From assembly GCA_017617005.1 (NCBI GenBank), contig JAFZWW010000111.1, positions 67,392 through 105,466 of the forward strand: a stretch of DNA of 38,075 nt, in the 5' to 3' direction. Numbering within the stretch: the first letter of the stretch is position 1; each line of letters starts with the position of its first letter. Shown piece by piece: positions 18,344 to 26,177 of this stretch. The notes under the pieces were generated by a model. It was not told where the DNA came from. It did no database searches and saw nothing but the letters and a program-made list of their open reading frames with translations. Both the position numbers and the translations under genes were made by a program. Origin of the DNA: Lachnospiraceae bacterium. GTDB taxonomy: Bacteria; Bacillota; Clostridia; Lachnospirales; Lachnospiraceae.

Positions 18344-19346
18344 ACTGTGAGATCTGTGCCTGAACCGCAGTGAGTGCAACAACACCGACGATATCTTCCC
18401 ATGAACATCCGCGGGAAAGATCGTTAACGGGCTTTGCGATTCCCTGAAGCATAGGGCCGTAAGCCTCTGCTCCGCCGAGACGCTGAACAAGCTTGTATCC
18501 GATATTACCGGCATCAAGGTTTGGGAAGATAAGGATGTTAGCCTTACCTGCAACAGGTGAACCGGGTGCCTTGTTCTTGGCAACATGGGGAACAAGAGCT
18601 GCATCTGTCTGGAGTTCACCGTCGATAACAAGATGAGGATACTGCTCCTGGGCGATTCTTGTTGCTTCAACAACTTTATCCACAAGGGGATGCTTTGCGG
18701 ATCCCTTTGATGAATGGCTGAGCATTGCGATAACAGGTTTGGGTCCGATGAGAGATTTAAAGCTCTTAGCGGATGAATCTGCAATCGCCGCAAGTTCTTC
18801 GGGATTTGGATCCTGGTTGAGTCCGCAGTCAGCGAAGATAAATGCACCGTTATCTCCCATATCCTTCATAACGGTATCAACGATGAAGAATGCGGAAACA
18901 AGCTTTACACCGGGAGCTGTCTTGAGGATCTGCAGAGCAGGTCTCAAGGTATCGGCGGTTGAGTGGCAAGCACCGGCAACCATTCCGTCGGCATCATTAT
19001 TCTTGACCATCATAATACCGAATGTAAGATAATCCTTGTGAAGGATCTCGGTAGCCTTCTCAATGGTCATACCCTTTGACTTACGTGTCTCATAAAGAAG
19101 GTTGATATATTCATCCATCTTGGGAGTGGTGTCGGGATCGATGACAGTAACTTCATCAAGATCAACTTCGAGCCATCCGGCACCGTCGCGGATCTTCTCT
19201 TCGTTTCCGACCATTATGATATTAGCGATGCCTTCCTTGATGATCTCGGCAGCCGCAAGAAGTGTTCTCTTGTCATTGCTCTCGGGAAGGACGATGGTTT
19301 TTTTGTCGATCTTTGCTCTTTCTTTTATCTTGTCTATATAAGCCAT
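18342..19346 (-). CDS. pta: Phosphate acetyltransferase
   Basis: It converts acetyl-CoA and phosphate to acetyl phosphate for AckA. The 334 residues match the short Pta form without the N-terminal regulatory domains of the E. coli enzyme. Recognisable segments are KTIVLPESNDKRTL, MVAGACHSTADTLRP, FADCGLN, SHSSKGSAKHP, DGELQTDAAL and NILIFPNLDAGNIGYKL. AGGAG precedes the ATG at 19346 by five bases. It is the first gene of pta-ackA. A consensus -10 and a near-perfect cre-like site upstream suggest carbon-source control. Confidence 0.97.
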   Translation of the reverse strand: MAYIDKIKERAKIDKKTIVLPESNDKRTLLAAAEIIKEGIANIIMVGNEEKIRDGAGWLEVDLDEVTVIDPDTTPKMDEYINLLYETRKSKGMTIEKATEILHKDYLTFGIMMVKNNDADGMVAGACHSTADTLRPALQILKTAPGVKLVSAFFIVDTVMKDMGDNGAFIFADCGLNQDPNPEELAAIADSSAKSFKSLIGPKPVIAMLSHSSKGSAKHPLVDKVVEATRIAQEQYPHLVIDGELQTDAALVPHVAKNKAPGSPVAGKANILIFPNLDAGNIGYKLVQRLGGAEAYGPMLQGIAKPVNDLSRGCSWEDIVGVVALTAVQAQISQ

Positions 19347-19427
19347 AAAAACTCCTTATAAGAAAAAGTAATATGTGCGGAAAAGCATTTAATTTACTGT
19401 AAAATTTTGCCTTCGCACGACTTTTAT

Positions 19428-19456
19428 ATTATACTGTATCAGTAATTCACATACAA
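19428..19456 (-). promoter_or_regulatory. pta-ackA promoter
   Basis: On the minus strand TTGTAT (19451-19456) and consensus TATAAT (19428-19433) are separated by 17 bases. The 5' leader would be about 75 bases. Confidence 0.65.
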
Positions 19457-19469
19457 GAAATCGATTTCA
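19456..19469 (-). promoter_or_regulatory. cre-like CcpA site next to the pta promoter
   Basis: TGAAATCGATTTCT on the minus strand matches 13 of 14 positions of the Gram-positive cre consensus TGWAANCGNTNWCA and contains the perfect palindrome GAAATCGATTTC. It abuts the -35 from upstream. In B. subtilis CcpA activates pta and ackA from upstream cre sites. The same role here is inference. Confidence 0.5.
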
Positions 19470-19506
19470 ATAAATTGTACATTTTTACATACAAAGACTG
19501 CGATTC

Positions 19507-19535
19507 TTGTTAAAAAATTAGCAGACTTTTATATA
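19507..19535 (+). promoter_or_regulatory. Predicted tmcAL promoter
   Basis: TTGTTA (19507-19512) and TATATA (19530-19535) are separated by 17 bases, 31 bases before the start codon. It diverges from the pta promoter. Confidence 0.5.
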
Positions 19536-19566
19536 CACTTACACAGCTTTCTTTTGAGGGAAAAGA

Positions 19567-20805
19567 ATGAAAACTGCGGGTATTATCGCCGAATACAATC
19601 CGCTTCACAGCGGACATAAATATCATATTGAAAGCACCAGAAAAGAAACAGGTGCCGACTATGTGATCGTAGCAATGAGCGGAAACTTCGTACAGCGCGG
19701 AGCTCCCGCCATGATCGATAAATTCTCAAGGGCCAAGAGTGCACTCATGGCCGGCGCGGATCTTGTTGTTCAGATACCTCCTTACTATTCTCTTTCATCA
19801 GCAGAATTTTTTGCTAAAGGCGGTGTATCGACACTTGTAAATACAGGGGTATGCGAATACCTTTCATTCGGTTCCGAATCAGGCAATATCGATGATCTGA
19901 AAAAGGTTGCAAAGGTACTTGCCGAGGAACCTGCAAAATTCAAATCAAGTCTTAAGAAATATCTCAAATCAGGCGATGCTTTTCCGGGAGCGAGAATGAA
20001 AGCTCTCATAGAATGCTGTCCGGAAATGGCGGATCTTCATGAGCTTCTGACTACCCCCAACAACATTCTTGGGATCGAATATATAAAGTATCTCATTAAA
20101 ACAGGAGCTCACATAAAGCCTGTAACATTCAAAAGAGTCGGTGCCGGATACAACGATCCCTACTCTCCCGGACAACCCGGCATCAGTTCAAAAGCAATAA
20201 GGGAAGCCGTCAGTTACGGTTCAGACATCAACTCGCTGAAGGATTATATGACGGAAGAATCCTTTAAATCACTAAAGGAATCCGTCAAAAAGAATCTGAC
20301 GGTAAATGAGGATGATTTTTCACAGATGCTCATATACAAGCTGCTCTGCGAAAGACATATCGGATACGCGAAGTATTCGGATGTTTCGGAAGAGCTTTCC
20401 GACAGGATACTGAACAATCTGGATAAGTTCACAAGCTTCAGTGATTTCTGTAATCTCCTCAAGACCAAGAACATCACCTATACCAGAGTAAGCCGTGCAC
20501 TCTTCCATATTCTCCTTAACATGACCGAAGATTCAAACGCTTACACCGAATATACAGGAGTCTGTCCTTATGTAAGGGTACTGGGATTCAGAAAAGAAGC
20601 CGAGCCGCTCGTTTCGGAAATCAAGACAAAATCCATCGTTCCCATCATCACCGGATATAACGATGCATCAAAGAATCTCTATGAAGAACCGATGAAGCAG
20701 CTCATGCGGGAAAGCACAATCGAGGATCTCTACTTCTCGGTACAGACACTCAAGTCCAAGGTGAAATCTAAACCTGATATGAGCCGCCCGCTCATAGTTC
20801 TGTAA
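19567..20805 (+). CDS. tmcAL: tRNA(Met) cytidine acetate ligase
   Basis: TmcAL (YlbM family) activates acetate with ATP and acetylates the wobble cytidine of elongator tRNA-Met. The nucleotidyltransferase signature HSGH occurs in EYNPLHSGHKYH, followed by MSGNFVQRG and a conserved YY.LSSAEFFAKGG segment. The 412-residue length is normal. GAGGG precedes the ATG at 19567. The gene is monocistronic and divergent from pta-ackA. Both act on acetate or its precursors, but shared control is only a guess. Confidence 0.93.
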   Translation: MKTAGIIAEYNPLHSGHKYHIESTRKETGADYVIVAMSGNFVQRGAPAMIDKFSRAKSALMAGADLVVQIPPYYSLSSAEFFAKGGVSTLVNTGVCEYLSFGSESGNIDDLKKVAKVLAEEPAKFKSSLKKYLKSGDAFPGARMKALIECCPEMADLHELLTTPNNILGIEYIKYLIKTGAHIKPVTFKRVGAGYNDPYSPGQPGISSKAIREAVSYGSDINSLKDYMTEESFKSLKESVKKNLTVNEDDFSQMLIYKLLCERHIGYAKYSDVSEELSDRILNNLDKFTSFSDFCNLLKTKNITYTRVSRALFHILLNMTEDSNAYTEYTGVCPYVRVLGFRKEAEPLVSEIKTKSIVPIITGYNDASKNLYEEPMKQLMRESTIEDLYFSVQTLKSKVKSKPDMSRPLIVL

Positions 20806-20833
20806 AAACATAATCGTCAGATCAACGCAAACT

Positions 20834-20864
20834 AAAAGCTCTTGCAGATGCAAGAGCTTTTTTG
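20834..20864. terminator. Bidirectional terminator between tmcAL and the PFL-family gene
   Basis: AAAGCTCTTGCA and TGCAAGAGCTTT form a 12-bp stem closed by a short loop, with TTTTTT on the plus strand and a weaker TTTT on the minus strand. It should end tmcAL and probably also the operon that finishes at 20950. Confidence 0.85.
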
Positions 20865-20870
20865 AATTAT

Positions 20871-20927
20871 GAAACAGCAGAACCGTCCCCATGTTTCCGT
20901 GAAACAGCAGAACCTTCCCCATGTGTC
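20871..20927. repeat. REP-like repeat, tandem copies 2 and 3
   Basis: Two near-identical 27-base units begin at 20871 and 20901. The first has inverted ends GAAACA and TGTTTC; in the second the right end is TGTGTC. Both share the core GCAGAACC-TCCCCATG with the unit at 11530. They lie between the terminator and the PFL-family stop codon. Confidence 0.65.
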
Positions 20928-20949
20928 CGGCGACAAGGCTGATTTTTTT

Positions 20950-22314
20950 TTAATTCTTGAATGAATGGATGGGTGCGGGGATTCTTCCTTCGCGGCTGAT
21001 AAACGCTTCACAGGAATACTTGTTTACGGGCATTACGGGAGCCCATCCAAGTAATCCTCCGAATTCAACCCTGTCTCCGACATTCTTTCCGATAACGGGA
21101 ATGAGACGGACAGCGGTTGTCTTCGCATTAACCATACCGATAGCCATTTCATCTGCGATGATACCCGAAATGGTCGCGGGAGTCGTATCTCCGGGTACGG
21201 CGATCATATCAAGTCCTACAGAACATACACAGGTCATCGCTTCAAGCTTTTCAAGAGTAAGTGCTCCGCAGCTTGCGGCATCGATCATACCCTGATCTTC
21301 GGATACGGGAATGAATGCACCACTGAGGCCTCCTACATATGAAGAAGCCATAACTCCGCCCTTCTTGACCTGGTCGTTCAGAAGCGCGAGTGCCGCGGTG
21401 GTTCCGGGTGCTCCGGCTTTCTCAAGTCCGATCTCACAGAGGATATCCGCAACGGAATCTCCGATTGCAGGGGTGGGTGCAAGTGAAAGGTCAACGATTC
21501 CGAAAGGCACTCCGAGTTTTTCGCTTGCTTCCTTGGCAACAAGCTGACCTACTCTGGTAACCTTGAATGCGGTCTTCTTAATAGTCTCGCAGAGAACCTC
21601 AAAAGATTCTCCTCTTACCTTCTCAAGTGCATACTTTACAACACCGGGACCGCTGACACCTACATTGATGATGCGGTCTGCTTCGGTAACACCATGGAAA
21701 GCACCGGCCATGAAGGGATTGTCATCGGGAGCATTGCAGAATACAACAAGTTTTGCACAACCGAGTGAATCCTTGTCTGCGGTAAGTTCCGCGGTCTTAT
21801 GGATCATCTCACCCATAAGTCTGACGGCGTTCATATTGATGCCTGTCTTGGTGGAACCAAGATTTACGGATGAGCAGATGAATTCCGTTGATGCGAGTGC
21901 TTCGGGAATAGATCTGAGAAGAAGCTCTTCCGCAGGTGTCATTCCTTTGCTTACAAGAGCCGAATAACCTCCGAGGAAATTGACTCCGACTTCCTTTGCC
22001 GCTTTATCGAGACTCTTTGCAAGCTTTACAAAATCATCTGTGGACTTTGCGCTTGATGCACCGATGAGTGAAATGGGAGTTACGGATATTCTCTTATTTA
22101 CGATGGGAATACCAAACTCACCGGAGATCTCCTCTCCTGTCTTAACAAGATCCTTCGCACTCTTTGTAATCTTGTCATATACCTTGTCACAGGTCTTATC
22201 TATATCCGAATCAATGCAGTCAAGAAGGCTGATGCCCATGGTAATGGTACGGACATCGAGGTTTTCCTTCTCGATCATTTCATTGGTTTCGGAAACTTCT
22301 ACGCGGTTGATCAT
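20950..22314 (-). CDS. PFL-family protein (UPF0210/DUF711)
   Basis: The 454 residues match the UPF0210 family, whose fold relates to pyruvate formate-lyase and ribonucleotide reductase barrels but whose reaction is unknown. Typical segments are [14 protein letters not shown] near the N-terminus, [15 protein letters not shown], the GVSGPGVV region, and [15 protein letters not shown]. The C-terminal half carries [26 protein letters not shown] precedes the ATG at 22314. It lies 63 bases after an ACT-domain gene; this pairing is conserved across Firmicutes, where the ACT protein is thought to regulate it. Confidence 0.92.
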   Translation of the reverse strand: MINRVEVSETNEMIEKENLDVRTITMGISLLDCIDSDIDKTCDKVYDKITKSAKDLVKTGEEISGEFGIPIVNKRISVTPISLIGASSAKSTDDFVKLAKSLDKAAKEVGVNFLGGYSALVSKGMTPAEELLLRSIPEALASTEFICSSVNLGSTKTGINMNAVRLMGEMIHKTAELTADKDSLGCAKLVVFCNAPDDNPFMAGAFHGVTEADRIINVGVSGPGVVKYALEKVRGESFEVLCETIKKTAFKVTRVGQLVAKEASEKLGVPFGIVDLSLAPTPAIGDSVADILCEIGLEKAGAPGTTAALALLNDQVKKGGVMASSYVGGLSGAFIPVSEDQGMIDAASCGALTLEKLEAMTCVCSVGLDMIAVPGDTTPATISGIIADEMAIGMVNAKTTAVRLIPVIGKNVGDRVEFGGLLGWAPVMPVNKYSCEAFISREGRIPAPIHSFKN

Positions 22315-22377
22315 TTATCTATACCTCAAAAAATGTAATGCGAAAACCCCGCCGCTACGCAGCGAACCGTGCACATA

Positions 22378-22650
22378 TCAGATTCTGTGCATCATATCAA
22401 AAATTTCCTCTTTCTGGCACTTGATGGAAACTCCGATCTGGGTTCCGAGCTCATCAAGTCCGGAAACAAGAGTCTCAAAGGAATCCTTCATTCCGGAGAT
22501 ATCAACTATCATCATCATGTTGAAATATCCTGAAACGATGGTCTGGGATATATCGAGAATATTTACATTTTCATTCGAAAGATATGTGCAGGTCTTGGCG
22601 ATAATACCTACAGTATCCTTACCTACAACTGTGATAATAACTTTCTGCAT
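22378..22650 (-). CDS. ACT-domain protein (UPF0237)
   Basis: A single ACT domain of 90 residues begins MQKVIITVVGKDTVGII, with a second half IVDISGMKDSFETL. ACT domains bind amino acids or other small ligands and control partner enzymes. The UPF0237 family is usually encoded directly before a UPF0210 gene, as here. AAGGAG precedes the ATG, and the 7-bp hairpin AGTCGCA/TGCGACT (22665-22681) lies just upstream. The ligand is unknown. Confidence 0.93.
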   Translation of the reverse strand: MQKVIITVVGKDTVGIIAKTCTYLSNENVNILDISQTIVSGYFNMMMIVDISGMKDSFETLVSGLDELGTQIGVSIKCQKEEIFDMMHRI

Positions 22651-22690
22651 AACTTCTCCTTTTTAAAGTCGCATCTGCGACTAAACTCAC

Positions 22691-23488
22691 TTATACTTCA
22701 ATGCATTCGCTGGGAACATCTCTTTTCGCTACGCTTATATCGAAATCGGAAGCCCTGTAGGGATTGTCTCCCATCGTTATCTCCATCCTGACTGATTCAA
22801 ATGCAAGATCGGGGTAATTATTTTCTTTTGACAGATGTCCGAGGAATACTTTGCGGATGCCGTCATTTAAAACAGATGAAAGAAGCTTTCCTGATGCTTC
22901 GTTTGAAAGATGTCCTTTTTCACCGAGGATCCTCATCTTTAGAGGATAAGGATAGGAGCCGTTCTCAAGCATCCTGATGTCATGATTGGCTTCAAGTAAA
23001 AGTGCATCCATTCCCGACAGACATTCACACGTATAATCGGTATAGCATCCGAGATCGGTGCATACGGCGATGTTCTTATCATCTTTACGGAATCTGTATG
23101 CTACGGGATCTGCGGCATCATGGGATATCTTCATCGGAGCTACCGATATGTCACCGAGTTCAAATCTCTCATCACTTCTTACAATGTTGAAAAGCGATGT
23201 GTCTATGGATCCGAGACTTTTCATCCGGAGTATCGCATCGATCGTGGCTTCCGTTGCATACATCGGAACACCGTATTTTCTTGAAAAAACTCCGAGTCCC
23301 TGGATGTGGTCGGAATGCTCATGTGTGATAAGTATTCCCGTTATATCCCTTCCGGTGAGTCCGATGGAATTTAGACCCTCTTCAGCTTTTTTTCCGCTGA
23401 CTCCGATATCAACAAGAAGGTGCGTATCATCGGAACCTACATAGATGCAATTACCGGAAGATCCGCTGTAGAGCGGGCAAAACCTCAT
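22691..23488 (-). CDS. WalJ/YycJ-type metallo-beta-lactamase-fold hydrolase
   Basis: The 265-residue product has the metal motif THEHSDHIQGL, with further ligands in KISHDA and LLEANHD and a late His in FLGHLSKENN. The start MRFCPLYSGSSGNC is typical of the YycJ/WalJ group, proposed to be nucleases acting in DNA repair or replication. Here it is encoded with polA and coaE rather than with the walRK two-component genes. Its ATG overlaps the preceding stop by four bases (ATGA). The exact substrate is unproved. Confidence 0.9.
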   Translation of the reverse strand: MRFCPLYSGSSGNCIYVGSDDTHLLVDIGVSGKKAEEGLNSIGLTGRDITGILITHEHSDHIQGLGVFSRKYGVPMYATEATIDAILRMKSLGSIDTSLFNIVRSDERFELGDISVAPMKISHDAADPVAYRFRKDDKNIAVCTDLGCYTDYTCECLSGMDALLLEANHDIRMLENGSYPYPLKMRILGEKGHLSNEASGKLLSSVLNDGIRKVFLGHLSKENNYPDLAFESVRMEITMGDNPYRASDFDISVAKRDVPSECIEV

Positions 23489-25578
23489 TTCTTATCCTCC
23501 CATCTTACCTCTATGACATCTCCGTCCTTGAGAGGTTCGAGATACTGGGCATTCTTTCCGTTAAGAAGGGTTATGATACCACGGCCCTTGCTGTCCTTCA
23601 GATTAAAATTCAATTTGTCGAAAATATCGACAAATACGTATTCGTCCTTGCCGGTAAGGGTGAAGATCCTTCCGTTGGCAGTGACGGAAACTTTGTTCTC
23701 AATCACAGGAGCGGACTCTTTGGATTCGGGAGCCTTTTCTACGGCGGGTTCTTTTGCCTTAAGATCCTGTTCTTCGGGTTCGGCAAGATTTTCGTATGTG
23801 TCCTCTTTAGACTCGGAAGGCTTAAACTGACCGAGTTCAAATTCAAGGGTAAAACCCTCATAAACCTTGGTCGAAAGAACCGCGGGAGTCTGATTTACGA
23901 GGATATTATCGGAAATGGGAAGGTCAAGGAATTCACCGATCTGTTCGACGGTATAGAAATTATTGACCTTGATATCATCCCCTTCGGCGATCTCATAAAA
24001 GCTTTCCTTGAGTTCGCCGTTTACAACAGCCTTACGGGGCATCTCGAATTCTTTTCCGTTAACGGTGATCTTAACCGCGGACTTCATCTCGGCAAGTTCT
24101 CCGAGAGTCAGATGTGCATCCTCGCCGGGAGTGGATGCTTTTACTTCGATCGCATCTCCGCTCCTTATCTGTGAATAAAGATCGGCATTTTCACCGTTAA
24201 TGATGATCTGCGATGATTCGCCGGTTGTTCCTCGGACGATCCTGCTCTTTCCGCCGATGTTAAATGTGATGGCCTTGCCTCTCTTGGGGAAGAGATCCTC
24301 ATTGGGGAACGCAACCTGAAGAGCTGCATCACTTACGGTAAGATGTCCGTTATCATAAAGCTTAAGTCTTTCTCCGTTGAAGGTAACGAAGATGAAATTA
24401 TTGCTCTGTACATAGAAGCTGAGGCAGATACCGATGGGAGTGACCATAAGGGAATCCCTCTGGGCATTCTCATCCTCGAAGATGATGTCCTTCATGACAT
24501 CCTCTCCCCTTACTGCAACACGCTCCTTTAGTATTCCGAGTTTTTCTGAAAGCTTTTTGGTATATCCCGGTACCATTCCTCCGCCGCCGACAACGAATAC
24601 GGCGCTGACAGGCTTGTCACCGTTCAATCTCTTGATCTCTTCGGCAACCTTCGATGTCATATCATCGATATAAGGATCGAGCGCCTGCATGATCTCATCG
24701 GACTTAACCTTCTGGGGAAGTCCCATGATATCAGTAAAATCAATCTCGGGAGTTCCGTCACCGAGGCTTCTTTTTATATGCTCTGCCATATCGAAATCGA
24801 CAAGACATTTCTGTACGATGCAGTCTGTAAGTGAATCTCCGGCAACAGGGATCATTCCGTAAGCAACGATGCTTCCGTCCCTTGTGATGGAAATATCTGA
24901 GGTTCCGGCACCGACATCAACAAGTGCAAGATTGAGGAGTCTGAATTTATCGGGGATAGCAACCTGGATGGCTGCAATGGGCTCGAGAGTAAGGTTAGCT
25001 ACATGAAGTCCCGCGTGCTCGACAGCTTTATAAAGTCCGTCGACAACATCATCGGGAAGGAAGGTTGCTATAAGATCGGCTGCGATCTTCCTTGCCTTAT
25101 GCCCCTCCAGATTACCCATCTGATAACCGTTCAGGTAATAACGCATGGGAGTATAACCCACGCAATAGAATTTCATATCGGTATCGTTCTTGCTCTGGAA
25201 TTCGGAATAAGCAAGCTCGATGCCCGACATGGAAAGATTATAGATATCTTCATCCGTGACTTCTTTTTCGGCATCGAAATCCATAGTCACGTTTACGGTA
25301 ACTGTCCTGAGAACACGGCCTGCCGCTGCGATGCATACTTCACCGAGCTTCTTGCCGAGTCTGTCCTCGAGTTTCTTTTTTACATCACGGATAGTGTCTC
25401 CGACCTTACCGATATCATGGATCTGACCGTCGAGCATTGCCCTTGATTCATGCTCCTTGATCTCCTGTGCAAGAACATGAAATCCGTCATCTGCTTTGTA
25501 GCCTACGGTTCCGACAATGCTTCTGGTGCCGATATCAAGTCCGAAAACAAGCTGTCCCTGACTCTTTACTCCACCCAT
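23485..25578 (-). CDS. FtsA-like actin-fold ATPase with repeated C-terminal modules
   Basis: Residues 1 to about 395 form an actin-like ATPase: phosphate-1 motif FGLDIGTRSIVGTV (12-25), phosphate-2 ALVDVGAGTSDISI (218-231) and adenosine motif VVGGGGMVPGY (329-339). FtsA tethers FtsZ at the division site and is about 400-450 residues, but this protein continues to 697. The extra region holds at least three short units ending in a similar pattern: NGENADLYSQIRSGDAIEV (461-479), VNGELKESFYEIAEGDDIKV (519-538) and NGKNAQYLEPLKDGDVIEV (673-691). A low-complexity linker (about 586-625) precedes the last. No clear C-terminal amphipathic helix is visible. It overlaps coaE by 13 bases. It may be a paralogue of the main FtsA rather than FtsA itself. 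Confidence 0.8.
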   Translation of the reverse strand: MGGVKSQGQLVFGLDIGTRSIVGTVGYKADDGFHVLAQEIKEHESRAMLDGQIHDIGKVGDTIRDVKKKLEDRLGKKLGEVCIAAAGRVLRTVTVNVTMDFDAEKEVTDEDIYNLSMSGIELAYSEFQSKNDTDMKFYCVGYTPMRYYLNGYQMGNLEGHKARKIAADLIATFLPDDVVDGLYKAVEHAGLHVANLTLEPIAAIQVAIPDKFRLLNLALVDVGAGTSDISITRDGSIVAYGMIPVAGDSLTDCIVQKCLVDFDMAEHIKRSLGDGTPEIDFTDIMGLPQKVKSDEIMQALDPYIDDMTSKVAEEIKRLNGDKPVSAVFVVGGGGMVPGYTKKLSEKLGILKERVAVRGEDVMKDIIFEDENAQRDSLMVTPIGICLSFYVQSNNFIFVTFNGERLKLYDNGHLTVSDAALQVAFPNEDLFPKRGKAITFNIGGKSRIVRGTTGESSQIIINGENADLYSQIRSGDAIEVKASTPGEDAHLTLGELAEMKSAVKITVNGKEFEMPRKAVVNGELKESFYEIAEGDDIKVNNFYTVEQIGEFLDLPISDNILVNQTPAVLSTKVYEGFTLEFELGQFKPSESKEDTYENLAEPEEQDLKAKEPAVEKAPESKESAPVIENKVSVTANGRIFTLTGKDEYVFVDIFDKLNFNLKDSKGRGIITLLNGKNAQYLEPLKDGDVIEVRWEDKK

Positions 25579-26177
25579 GTGAATCCCTCCAGACGGGCTT
25601 TAACCTGTTCAAGAGCGGTATTTATATCTCCGCTGTTGTCGATTATGACATCACAATTATCTCTGAAATCCTTATCGGAAAGCTGGCTCTCCATGATGGA
25701 CATAGCCTTCTTTCTGGTGTATCCGCGGTCTTTCATGAGACGGTTTATCCTGGTTTCATCGTCCGCGTAGATATACCACATCTCATCAACGATATCGTTG
25801 TATCCGTTTTCGATAAGGAGTGCGGCTTCGATAAAGAAAAGCTCGGTCTCATGCTGCTTTACAGCCGCTCTCATCTTCTCATTGAGATAATTCTCAACTG
25901 CGGGATGAATGATCATATTGGCCTTCTCAAGGCTTTCCTTTTCGGAATAAATGACATGAGCGAATTTTTTCTTATCGATCGCATGATCGAAATCATTCTC
26001 AAGAATTTCATTACCGAAAAGAGAAACAAGCCGGTCATAAACTATGGTACCGGGCAGTTCGAGTTCTCTGGCGATCTCATCGGCATAATAGATCTCTGCA
26101 ATATAATGAGCGGAAATGAAATTAAGGATGCTTGATTTTCCGCCGCCGATTCCGCCTGTGATTCCTATGATCTTCAT
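25566..26177 (-). CDS. coaE: Dephospho-CoA kinase
   Basis: It phosphorylates dephospho-CoA, the last step of coenzyme A synthesis. The P-loop GITGGIGGGKSS is at residues 5-16, and the acceptor region YYADEIARELE and lid segment INRLMKDRGYTRKKA follow. The 203-residue length is normal. Its ATG overlaps the polA stop (TAATG) with GAGG upstream. A polA-coaE pair is common in Firmicutes. Confidence 0.96.
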   Translation of the reverse strand: MKIIGITGGIGGGKSSILNFISAHYIAEIYYADEIARELELPGTIVYDRLVSLFGNEILENDFDHAIDKKKFAHVIYSEKESLEKANMIIHPAVENYLNEKMRAAVKQHETELFFIEAALLIENGYNDIVDEMWYIYADDETRINRLMKDRGYTRKKAMSIMESQLSDKDFRDNCDVIIDNSGDINTALEQVKARLEGFTWVE

